In this document: piece after piece, positions 36,661 to 46,237 of the stretch | Layout of the letters: the number at the start of each line of letters is the position of its first letter | Position numbering within the stretch: position 1 is the first letter of the stretch | NCBI GenBank assembly: GCA_948567375.1 | Contig: OX419755.1 | Location: 60,151,945-60,215,944 of the forward strand | DNA: 64,000 nt | From: Lunularia cruciata | Lineage: Eukaryota > Streptophyta > Marchantiopsida > Lunulariales > Lunulariaceae | Direction: 5' to 3' | Program-made: the position numbers and the translations under genes | The notes under the pieces: model-generated | What the model was told of the DNA's origin: nothing | The model's database searches: none | The model's input: only the letters and a program-made list of their open reading frames with translations

Positions 36661-37223
36661 TCAATTATTATTGTCTACTTCAATAGAAAGTTAATATGAT
36701 TACTCTGGAGGGCCACAAACTATTGGAACTACCATTGGGACCTCTAAAGCTACCACTTGTTGATAATATTCCTCACCAAAATTCCTGACAAGGAAATCTC
36801 TAAACATCACTTTTGGTCTCACTACATAACAAATTTCTACTTGAGTGTTAAAAGGGAAAGGATTTGGGACATTCAAATCCATCACAACAAAATCTAAATT
36901 GTCAAATCCCACTCTTTATTGTAAATCACTACAGGAAAAATCACTGGGTTTGGTGAATTCATCACTATATCCATGAACTCTACTCTGAAGTGAAAAACCA
37001 TATACACTCTCACTTGCTCACGCTAAATATACATAATCTTGATGTGGAATGGATTCAAGAATGGAAAGCAAGGTGTTGGATATTGTCCTCTTGGAGCCTC
37101 CATTCCACCCTTCTTCTAGCACTCATAATTGACCAATTACACCAGGATGTCTCTCCTCAAAATTATTGTCTCAGTAGCCCATGTTCTTCCAAGAGGGGTG
37201 ATCCAATCTCTTGGATGACAACA
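36661..37223 (-). other. CHR leader region
   Basis: About 560 bases between PBS and gag. A short open stretch at 36,912-36,700 (VMDLNVPNPFPFNTQVE) has no similarity I recognise. Otherwise nothing is seen. Confidence 0.4.
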
Positions 37224-37238
37224 CCTGCTCTGATACCA
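37224..37238 (-). promoter_or_regulatory. CHR primer binding site (initiator tRNA-Met type)
   Basis: Minus-strand TGGTATCAGAGCAGG one base after the 5' LTR. This is the well-known plant site complementary to the 3' end of initiator tRNA-Met. Confidence 0.85.
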
Positions 37239-37239
37239 T

Positions 37240-38012
37240 TGTAATACTCTGAGGATATGAGACTTGAGAAGAAATACACCATGAGAAACACATGATTTCA
37301 CTCTGAAACCTCCGAAGCCTCAAAGGAGCACCTTCTCTTTATTATATAGACAAAGAGGATCTCCTCCAAGGAAGCTCCACCCTAGGATAAGGCACACTAA
37401 TAGGTGACATGTCAACAAGCTCCACCCTTGGATTACTTACTTGGATGGGTGACATGTTGGTCTTGGTCCTATCTGGTTGGTCAAACAAGCTTTGATCAGA
37501 GGGAATATTTTAGGGAATCTTCTTGTAGGAATCTCAAAATTACGTGGGTGAGGTACCATTGGAAAGCTCTTGACAAGACAAAGCAAGGGAGAGGGAAGGC
37601 CAGCCTTTTCTTTGTTGGAGTGGAATTTACACATTTTTGAGGCCTAATTCATCCGTTTAGGTCTTCAAAATTGCCTTCAAAGATTTCAAGTATATTTTGG
37701 TTCCTACTCTATTAGTAGAAGTCCTCTTTTGGTGATACCTCTTTCTGATCTACTTAGTCCATCATGTGTAACATCCTTCCAGATATTACCAAAACAAATT
37801 CTCACCTTTTAATCATATATCTAGCTATTGGTTCTAAGGTTTTTTAAAGCTTCTAAGGTTCCAAGTCTATCTTGGTTTTTGTCCTATTAGTAGAAGTACT
37901 TTTTTGGTGATACTTCTATCTGATCTATTTTGACCATCATGTATTACATCATTCCAGATTTTACCAAACCAAATTTCACATCTAGATCATATGGCTAGCT
38001 CTTGGTATTACA
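37240..38012 (-). repeat. CHR 5' LTR
   Basis: 773 bp, bounded on one side by the PBS and on the other by the target duplication TATGT. It contains the family's mirrored motif AGGCCTAATTCATCC around 37,640. Confidence 0.85.
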
Positions 38013-38017
38013 TATGT

Positions 38018-38913
38018 TCATCATCAATTGGAGCACTCAACTCATTAGTTTATTTTGGAGAACACTCTTTGGAATCGTCAAAAACAAACTTGCTATGTCC
38101 ACAACATATCATCCACAAACCAATAGACAAATAGAGCAGTCCAATCACACTATTGAGGATATACTTTGGGGATTCATCTTAGAGGAGCAAGAAAGGTGGG
38201 ACACCTTACATCTACTAGTAGAATTTATGTATAACAATTTAGTGAATGCATCTACACATGTCACACCATTCTTTCTCATGTATAGAGAACACCTTTTTGC
38301 ACCTTCAAGCTTGGTAAAAGATCTGCCTAATGGCTACAAAAGTTGATGTTATCAACACTTTTGTTTCTAGAATCTAACAAGGTGTAGAGAATGCCAAGCA
38401 CAAGTTGCAAATTACCCAAAATCAACATAAACAATATGCAAATGTGCATTGCATATATATAGAGTTAAGCATTGGAGATCAAGTATGGCTTCCACAACCA
38501 ACCTCACGTTAGTTGGCCCTTGTAAGCTCAGACCTCATTTTATTGGGCCTTTTCCCATCCTTCATTGAATTGGCACAATGGCCTATCACCTTGAGCTACC
38601 ACCACACATGAAGATCCATTAGTGTTCCATGTTACTTTACTACATAGATGTACACCCCAACCGCCCCACTTTCCTTCCATGCAAGAAGTTTAACCTTGCC
38701 CAACACTCATTGATGGCAAGGAGGAATATGAAGTCAAATGTATTCTCTAGAAATGCATGCATGGTACCCACCATCTGTGTGTGGAATATCTTGTCCATTG
38801 AAAAGGGTACCTATTGTATGAGGCAACATGGTAAAAAATAGTTAACTTGATCCATGCAGTGGTGTTAATGCAATCTTTTGAGCGACCACTTTGCAATGAG
38901 TACATTACATCCT
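38018..38913 (+). pseudogene. CHR plus copy: integrase core end and chromodomain remnant
   Basis: Integrase text resumes after the insertion: INWSTQLISLFWRTLFG, then KLAMSTTYHPQTNRQIEQSN with the catalytic Glu (QIEQ), then LVEFMYNNLVNASTHVTPFF. The stretch 38,700-38,900 is a frame-broken relative of the chromodomain region. The end runs into the polypurine tract. Confidence 0.7.
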
Positions 38914-38927
38914 AAAAGGGGGAGGTT

Positions 38928-39536
38928 TGTAATACAATTAGCTAGACATAGTATCTAGAGGTAGAAATCAACTTGGTAATATCTTGAGAAATGTTATATA
39001 TGATGGTCTAAATAGATCAGATAGAGATGTCACCAAAATAGTATTTTCACTAATAAGGCAAAGGCCAAAAACACCCTGAAAACTTTAGAGCCAATTTTAG
39101 AGGCCTAAATAGATTAATTAGGCCTCAAAAATGAAAAATCTCTCCTCCAACAGGAAAGATATCACCTTCTCTCCCTATTTTTCTTGTTGAGAGCTTTCCA
39201 ATAGTAACTCACCTATGTAGTTCTAAGTTTCTTATAAGAAGATTCTCCAAAGATTCCCTCTAGTCAAACTTGTTTGACCAACCAAATGAGACATGTCAAG
39301 GATTGACATACCACTAAACCATGCAACAAATCTCAAGTTGGTGCTTGCTAACATGTCACCAATCCATGTATCTGATCCAAGGATAGAGTTCCCTTTGAGT
39401 GGATCCTCTTTGCTATATAATAAAGACAAGGTGCTCTTATGGGGCATCAAAGTATTGAGGGATGAAGTCTTGTCTTTCTCATGTGTTCCTTCTCTTGTGT
39501 TTCTCTTGGGGGTCCTCCTATCCTTGGAACATTACA
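38928..39536 (+). repeat. 3' LTR of CHR plus copy
   Basis: 609 bp from TGTAATACAATTAGC to GGAACATTACA, preceded by the polypurine tract AAAAGGGGGAGGTT (38,914-38,927). The orientation is opposite to the LTRs at 21.1-22.4 kb and 31.3-38.0 kb. Confidence 0.78.
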
Positions 39537-42500
39537 CACTCCCAAAAAACAAGACAAAGGGAAGGAAGTCTTCACTATAGGACCCATCCTTATGACAATT
39601 GTAGAATATTTGGCTATGAGCATCTTCTAGTCAATGGAGAATCTTATAAAGGAATTGACACCAACTTCACAAATGCCAATCTTCAAGAAAAGCTACCAAT
39701 AGATAGTGAATTAGATCTTGGAGCAATATGTGAGTCCCCATGTGACAACCTAATTGGTCTCTAATTTTCCAAATGGAGTAACAAGGAGTGGAAAAACCTT
39801 GTAAAGCTACAAATGAATGTTACTATGTGAGTACAAGAGACCAAACTATGGGAACCTCTCAATTTTGAAGAAGTTGAAGTTATGGACAGCAAGAGGAAAA
39901 AGGTGAAAAGCTCCAAGAAGGGTATAATAGTGTTACTAACCCTAGTAAAGGAGCAAAAGAAGCTAATAATTATGATTAAAAAGTCTATAATGATGGCAAG
40001 CAAGCAAAACATGCTCTTCCAAAGAGGAGGGGCTCTCTTTCAGAAAGAAATAAAGCAACAAAAAGCATATGGGAAACCACAATTCCTATATTTAAAAGTG
40101 CCACCAATTCCAAGCAACAAAAGGAACTAGATATTATAAACTTGGAGGATGATTCCTTAAAGCCTCATAGAAATATTGTAGGACCTTCAAAACCTATAAA
40201 AAAAGCACACAATTCTACCCAAAGGGAAAGGAGTAGCATCTTTGATTTGGTGCCATCACAATAACACCAATTTTATGGCATGAGGGACCTACCTTGCCAC
40301 TCGTATCACCAAGCAAAAATCTATTTTTAATTCTTGATAACTTAACATTTTCCAAGAAGTGCCAAAGCAAGAGCCATTCTCAAGAGGCCAATATATTGGC
40401 AAGAAGGCTATGAGAAGTTGATCTTGCAATATATGATAGGTTTGGGATGTCTTTCTTAATAATAAACACCCTAGTTGGTAATGTTGTGAGGTAGAAAGAC
40501 TTAACTAAATGGATAGAGAACCCCAACCAGGAAGGGATGCATGGTCTTAAATCCATATTGTTAGAGTTGAGATGTGGCCATCTAGCTCATAATAAAATAC
40601 AAGAACTATGGGATGAGCAAGAACAATGCATACAAGAAAAATCTTGTAAAATTCAAGAGGTGGACCTTGCATGGGTTAAGAAGGTGGCTACATTATAGAT
40701 GCACACTATCACAATAGAGAAGAAGTTAGTGGAAGCGATGCCTCAACTCTAGCATGTTGAGACCAAGAAAACAATTACTGACAAACAATTGGTGAGTGCA
40801 CAATTGGACCACAAAAAGATAGAGGGGGAACTTCAAGCACTATGGGACTAGGCAATCATTGACAAGAAGGACTCTAAGGAAGCAAAAGATAAGATAGATG
40901 GACTGACCACTACCTCTAAGAATTCTCATAAGGAGGTAGAAGACTTGATATTGTCTCAATCCACACTAGAAGTAGAGGTCATAGCTCTCTAGAAGGAGAA
41001 ACTCAATTGGAGAAAGGTAAGAGAAGATCTTGAGAAAGCTTTTCTCTAGTTGACAATAAACAAGCTCAATAGTGAGAAAGTGCAGTACCAAAAGTACCTT
41101 CCCTACTACAAGGAGAAAAGGAACAAGGAATAAGGTAAGGTCAAAGCTCAGCAAAAATCAAGAAATGACCTTACATTGAAAAATTGTAAGTTGGAATAAA
41201 GAATGAGCTAATAATTGCAATTCATTAGTCATAATAAGTTGGAAGCTCCCATGAAACAAGACTCCAAAGCAAAAGATGAACTTGATGAGAGGATGATGAG
41301 CCTAGAGGATCCATGAGAGGTGGATCTAAAAGAAGAGGTCTTAGAGATGATGAGGTAGGCCTATCAAGGAAGAAGTCTAGAAGCAATCCTTTAGGTGGTA
41401 TTTCCTCCATATCCAATTCATCAAGGCCTGCAACTCTTGCAATACCACTAGTAGTAAGAGGACAAGGCCTAGTACACCTAAGAAAGGGAGTCAAAAGTCA
41501 TCTAGGAATCCAAAGAAGAATGCAAAAGCTAGTTCTTTGGGAATAAAAACTACAAAGCCCTTGATGGAGGAGATAGCCAAGAATGTGGGCACTAGTAGAC
41601 CCAAACCCCAAAGTACTATGGGAAAGGAGGTATTGGCTAGAGAAGAGATGGTGATCAACAAATAACAAAATATGAGAAGTATGGTAAAATCCACCTATAT
41701 AGTGGATCTCATGGAGCCATTAGAAGAAGAGCCTTAAAGTCCAAGAAGACAAAAACAGTGTTTGACACCTTAGAAGAGAGAATGAGTTGAATAAGCCCAT
41801 ATGTAGATAAAGTGGGAGTTACTACCAAAAAGGAAGAGCAACATCTTGGGTTCACAACATTGCAAGATTTTCTATGGGAAGTCCTAAAGACTTAACATGC
41901 AAACAAGAATAGGAGTCTCAATTGCCACCCAGTGTAGTAGAATTGGTAAAACAATAGGTAGAAAGTACAATTGTAATTGCATCTGACTTCCTGTACTTCA
42001 TGAGTGCCTCTTAGGTTTTAGAGTTGCAAGAGCATATGGAGAAAGTGATGATTACCTTGCAGATGGAGAATATCCAAGGGCTAGAAAGCTTTACTTGGGA
42101 AATTACTACAATAAAATCACTTGCAAAGGAACCTACTCAACAACCAAAGCTTTTGGGTCAAGTCCCACAAGGTATTTGCAAGTTCCAAGAATGGTTGAAA
42201 TTGGCCATCTTCTCAAGCCATGGGTCAAGTTACAATCCCATTGTAGTCACAATCCTCCTATTTTTCATGACCTTTGGAGCCAAGAATCATCAATGAAAAT
42301 GAAGTAGAGGAAGCTACCAAGGCCTTGTGCCAAGAAGACAACAAATACTTAAGCTTCGTACCCATTCCTTCCTTGACAAACTCAGATGTGGGATATGCAA
42401 AAGGAAGTGTTTGCAACCTTCTCCATATTGCAATGGGAAGCATTGGTGGAGCAAAGTTACCAATTTGATCTCATCCTACTCATTATGGAGATCACAATCA

Positions 42501-43308
42501 ATTGGCAAACCAAGCTTTTGATATGGAGCAATTTTCCATGTTTTGGGCATATGGAATTGAGTTTTAGGACTTAAGAAAGAAGATAATGCATGTTTTAACA
42601 AAATAAATAATGCAAGGAGACATCCAATTAGAGCAACTCCACAAGTTGATATATGAAGCTACCTACCTCACTTACTTCTCCTTTAAGTACCTCATTGAAA
42701 TTTTGAAGTTGATCAATCAAGGGTTGGCAATAAAACCCTAGTTGTGTCTCATAAGGCAATATATCAAGGTAACATAGGTAGCCAACAAGGAGATCAATAG
42801 GATCCACAAGGATATAAGGCTACAAGGTGCTTGCAATGCTACCATCAGTAACAACCCAGAGGCACAAAAGGTGCACATCTTCCAAGCCATGTAGGAGCTT
42901 AAGGTGGCTTTGGATCATTTGGAAGAGAGAACACAAACTATTTTCAACCATTTTGTTGATAAGTCCTTGGCAATGTTGGAAAAGCATGTCAAGTCATTCA
43001 AAAATAATACCTTCAAGTACCCTTTGACTTACAAGGCCTTGAGCATATACATGATTAAATGCCATGACAAAGAATAAAACTTGGACATCAACCAAGATGA
43101 GATCAACTCCAAGAACTCTGATGAGGATAGAGCTATTGTTTGTGCCTAAGAGAAAGAAGTACATAGTAAAGGAGCTTCTTGTATCATATCACCTAGATTA
43201 TGAAATACAAGTAAAGGATTCCCAAATTCCTACAGCTATACATGATGATTTTTATTATGTACTTAAACATGATAAAACAAATCTCCCTATAATTGTCCAT
43301 TTTTAGGC
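39537..43308 (+). other. Unassigned decayed sequence with coiled-coil-like coding traces
   Basis: No intact frame. Plus-strand fragments at 40,500-41,220 translate to Lys/Glu/Leu-rich runs typical of a coiled coil, and 41,270-41,560 gives a Gly/Ser/Arg-rich stretch (KRRGLRDDEVGLSRKKSRSN). 41,950-43,160 contains further short open pieces (QMENIQGLESFTWEITT, KHVKSF-like). The layout recalls a decayed retroelement gag-like gene, but I cannot name it. It stops at the target duplication TAGGC of the next LCL LTR and probably continues at 58,336. Confidence 0.4.
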
Positions 43309-43744
43309 TGTGGTACTTGAATTTTTTGATTTTGACAAGTTTTAAAGAAGAAGTGTATTTTTGAAGCTGTGTTGATGGTTAATAAAGAAGAAAAGAGAAG
43401 AATTGTGTGTTTAGCATGAACCTGAAGAAGCAGACCTTGGGTTAGAGTTAGAAGGAATCAGGTTGGACTTATGGAAGTATGGACTCAAAGTAAGAGGAAT
43501 TTGTACTGCAATGCACAACCCAATCCAAAGGACCTATAAAAAATTTGCCTCAGGCCTAGCCAATCAAGAAAGTATGTGTAAAGAAAGCAACTACCTTGAG
43601 ATCAAGATGACATTGAGAGTGACAAAAAATAGACACATAGAATTGGCATGTCAATTGAGGATCTATTGGAGAATGACCAATTAGCAAAACACTATAAGAT
43701 TGAGACTTCATCAAGGGAGTTCTGAAATGTCATGATGATATCCC

Positions 43745-44006
43745 ATGCCTTTCAACAGTTTCCCCAAAGGAGTTAGGATCTCATGTTTTGAGGAAGGTTT
43801 GATCTTTCAAAGATCAAGAGTGAGGAAGCACACGATGCAACCAAAGGGAAGTAAGAAGAATGTGGTGAGTGGTCTTGCAATCTTTTTATTAGATGTAGTG
43901 GCAAGGACCAAAGTCCTGAGCAGACTTTGCATCATCTTTTTGGCATTGAACTAGAATTTGAGCTTTCTAGAGTTCATGGCAAAAATTGCTATCAGTAGTT
44001 GCAAAC
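43745..44006 (+). pseudogene. LTR-encoded protein copy 5, N-terminal part
   Basis: Reads MPFNSFPKGVRISCFEEGL, then GLAIFLLDVVARTKVLSRLC and IIFLALN, matching the N terminus of the protein in the 14-kb and 17-kb copies. A TATA-like box (CCTATAAAAAAT) is at about 43,533-43,542. The frame is cut at 44,010 by the MTG insertion and goes on after 53,778. Confidence 0.65.
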
Positions 44007-44010
44007 ACGG

Positions 44011-44450
44011 TGTCACGCCATTTGTAGTTCCGCATCTAGATGCTCGGACACTGGAGTTCCAGTGATGGTAGTTAGAGTTATTCTAGCTGTTTCTCAGGGA
44101 CTACTTTCCGACGGTTAGATTTCGTGTTCGGGGTACTGACTTCACGGTGGGGCCCACCGTCACTTTGCACCGTCGAGTGTGCCATCAGCGGGACCGTTAG
44201 GGTTTCAGGGCTAGCTCGAGTCCAGGGGGTATAGTTTCAAAGTGAGCTCCAAAGAGCTCACTTCTCTGATGTTGAGCCTTCGAGTTCCTGGCTATGGTGG
44301 ACAGAGGCCGGCGAGCGTCACCTGGATTCTCTATGCTTGAGTGGGTGTGGCTTGACTGTAATCAGTGCCCAGTTGTTGGCAGTTTATAGAGTGACAGATC
44401 AAGTACTGATCTGAGTTGAGTTGAGTTGAGAATGTTAAGCAATCTGATTA
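44011..44450 (+). repeat. MTG A1 terminal repeat
   Basis: 440 bp starting TGTCACGCC and ending AATCTGATTA. A TATA-like TTTATAGAG lies near 44,383-44,391, followed by GAGTTGAGTTGAG. The promoter is inferred to be here, leaving only a short transcribed part of the repeat. No B block follows: the leader begins at once with CATCAGAGAAGTG. Confidence 0.88.
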
Positions 44451-45835
44451 CATCAGAGAAGTGAAGTCAGGGGGAAATCGGGTACAGGAACGTTGAGTGT
44501 TGGTGGTATCTCCAAGCTCGGTGGATCGTGGTAGCTCGATTCAGGTTCTGTGTTTCCCTAGTGTGCAGAAGCTCGTGTAGTTGATGCAAATTTGGCAGTT
44601 AGGCGGACGGTGTGCGGAAGCGCTGGCCAAATTTCGAGCAAAGAAGGAGCAATTTTTGAGCAGTGTTGTGATTTTGAGCTCAGGAGGTGAAGGCAGGACC
44701 AATTTGCTGCGAGTTGGGCTTGGAAAGTGAAATTGAAGGTGGAGTTGGAAAGCTCTTCTCATGAAATTGTGATTTGGAAAAACCCGTTTTGTCAATTTGG
44801 CTCGAGTGGAAAGTTAGCGGGGGATTTGGCGGACATCCATCTTTAGGGTTTACGTCAGATTTTTCGGCGTTTAGAGGCTTCGAGGCATAGGGCTGTGAGA
44901 GGCTACGAAGGCCTAGAAGGGCCAGCAAGCCAGCTTGCTGGCGTGAGGCTAGCTAGTTTAGTGTAGATCTTGGTCATTGGTTGGCAAAATCTGCCTTTCT
45001 TGCTAGATTGTGCGCAACAGGGTTTGACCCCTAGATCTCTTGTTCCTAGACTGGTGCCCTAGCCAACTGGTCCACCCTCACTTGTTGTCATAGTGACTAT
45101 GCCACTGTTATCTATACACATGTAGCTTTGGCTAGGAGAGGCAGTTTGATCCCATTCTTGGTGATCCTGGTAGCTTAGGACTTAGATACGAACTACTCTT
45201 ATGTCAAATGCCAAATGGTGGCAAAGTCAGTCCCATGTTGTGTTATGAGATGGAGGGTTTTTGTTTAGATTTCTTGTGATTGGATCCCCTCCATTCTCTG
45301 CTTCCTGTTTGTGCACCACGTTTGTGTGAGGTGCCTTGACTTTTGAGCGTTGGTGCTCTGGTGTGCTCTCGGTGGTGAGGCTGGAGTGATGACCAGTCAG
45401 ACTACCTTTGTTTCTCTCCGGTGAGGCAGGAAGTGATGACCTGCAGACCGTGAGAGTGCGTGTTATGATGGCAGGTTACAGGTTGCCCTTCCCCTAGTGT
45501 AGTTATCTCGGTTAGAGTTACATTAGTGGGTGGTGTTTTAGTTGGTGTTGGCACGCGGTGGTGTTGGCACTTGGTGGGGCACTTGCGGTTGCGACTTGCT
45601 GTTGCAGTTGGTGGTTCGGGTTTGTTGGTGTGGTTACTTTGTCACGACGGAGTTCTTTGGAGATTCCAGAGGAGTTAGCCTTGCAGTACGTAGTGGGTTT
45701 ACTCGGAGTGGTGCTCGGTATCAGCCTGTATCTCAGGTCCCAGTGAGAGAGGAGATTGACTCTGAGTTGGAGTTCGACACAGGAGCTGATTCAGTTGAGA
45801 GTGCACTTGGTGTGTCCGCACCGTTGTTGTGGGAC
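44451..45835 (+). other. MTG leader
   Basis: About 1.4 kb between A1 and the first in-frame ATG of gag. I find no standard PBS (a TGG-initial tRNA complement) right after A1. The last 290 bases (from 45,542) are open in the gag frame without an ATG, so coding could begin earlier by a non-ATG start or splicing. An antisense tRNA-like stretch lies at 45,011-45,079. Confidence 0.6.
45011..45079 (-). other. tRNA-like sequence in MTG leader, antisense
   Basis: Minus strand: GGACCAGTTGGCTAGGGC (45,073-45,056) resembles the D-arm/A box, and GGGGTCAAACCC (45,031-45,020) resembles the T-arm/B box; spacing fits a tRNA. The anticodon arm does not fold well. Same stretch in copy 2 (18,450-18,513). It could be an old SINE head or a tRNA copy, and it is complementary to the element's RNA. 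Confidence 0.35.
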
Positions 45836-46237
45836 ATGGACGAGATTTATGGGGCCTCCAAAGGCCCTAGGCGTTACTCTGGTACAGTGGGTACCATTGA
45901 GTTGGATGACTTCATCCAGGAGTTCGATAGTTGGTGTGATCTGCAGCAGATGCGGAACCCGACTTTGTTCACACCCTTCATGGCATGGAAGGGGTTGTTT
46001 CAGCACTTGGAGGGTCCACCGATGGACGACTACCATGAGTTCAGGAGAGCTCATTTGGAGGAGATTGAGTTATGGAGACAGTATTGGTCTCCACACTATG
46101 TCTCCATCACTTCAGGTTCGGTGGCCAGGAGTAGGTCGGCTGTACCCACGAGTTCTAGCTCGAGTAGTGTTGGTGGAGCTAGTGGAGGTGCACTAGCTGG
46201 AGATAGTGCTACTACGAGTGGAGGTACCGCTGCATGA
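45836..46237 (+). CDS. MTG gag, N-terminal segment up to first in-frame TGA
   Basis: First in-frame ATG of the polyprotein is at 45,836; an open frame without ATG extends back to 45,542. The 133-residue segment contains IELDDFIQEFDSWCDLQQ and WRQYWSPHYVSI, then a Ser/Gly-rich linker, and ends at TGA (46,235-46,237). The next segment goes on in the same frame and holds the core gag domain, so the stop falls inside gag. The same TGA is in copy 2 (10,861-10,859), while copy 3 reads CAA. Either readthrough occurs or two copies share a defect, probably from a CGA codon. Confidence 0.72.
   Translation: MDEIYGASKGPRRYSGTVGTIELDDFIQEFDSWCDLQQMRNPTLFTPFMAWKGLFQHLEGPPMDDYHEFRRAHLEEIELWRQYWSPHYVSITSGSVARSRSAVPTSSSSSSVGGASGGALAGDSATTSGGTAA

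Larger units (their letters stand above)
31347..38012 (-). mobile_element. Complete CHR chromovirus element (6.7 kb)
   Basis: Minus-strand element with 5' LTR 38,012-37,240, PBS, gag, protease, RT, RNase H, integrase, chromodomain, polypurine tract and 3' LTR 32,088-31,347. Flanks are TATGC (31,342-31,346) and TATGT (38,013-38,017), a target duplication with one change. It lies inside the integrase of the plus-strand CHR copy, so a family member landed in a relative in the opposite direction. All major domains are present but each carries stops. Confidence 0.88.
26746..39536 (+). mobile_element. CHR copy on plus strand, host of two insertions
   Basis: This copy's visible parts are RNase H (26,750-27,131), integrase zinc and core region (30,848-31,346), integrase continuing (38,013-38,500), a decayed chromodomain region, a polypurine tract (38,914-38,927) and the 3' LTR (38,928-39,536). 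It is interrupted by the LCL solo LTR at 27,132-30,842 and the complete CHR element at 31,347-38,012. When both are removed, with their target duplications, the integrase reads on, for example HGLP before and TYHPQTNRQIEQSN after the second gap. The 5' half is missing. Confidence 0.75.

Noticed and set aside
45011-45079. Functional tRNA gene on the minus strand
   Set aside because: The B box is worn and the anticodon stem does not pair; the sequence is part of the element leader in both copies.
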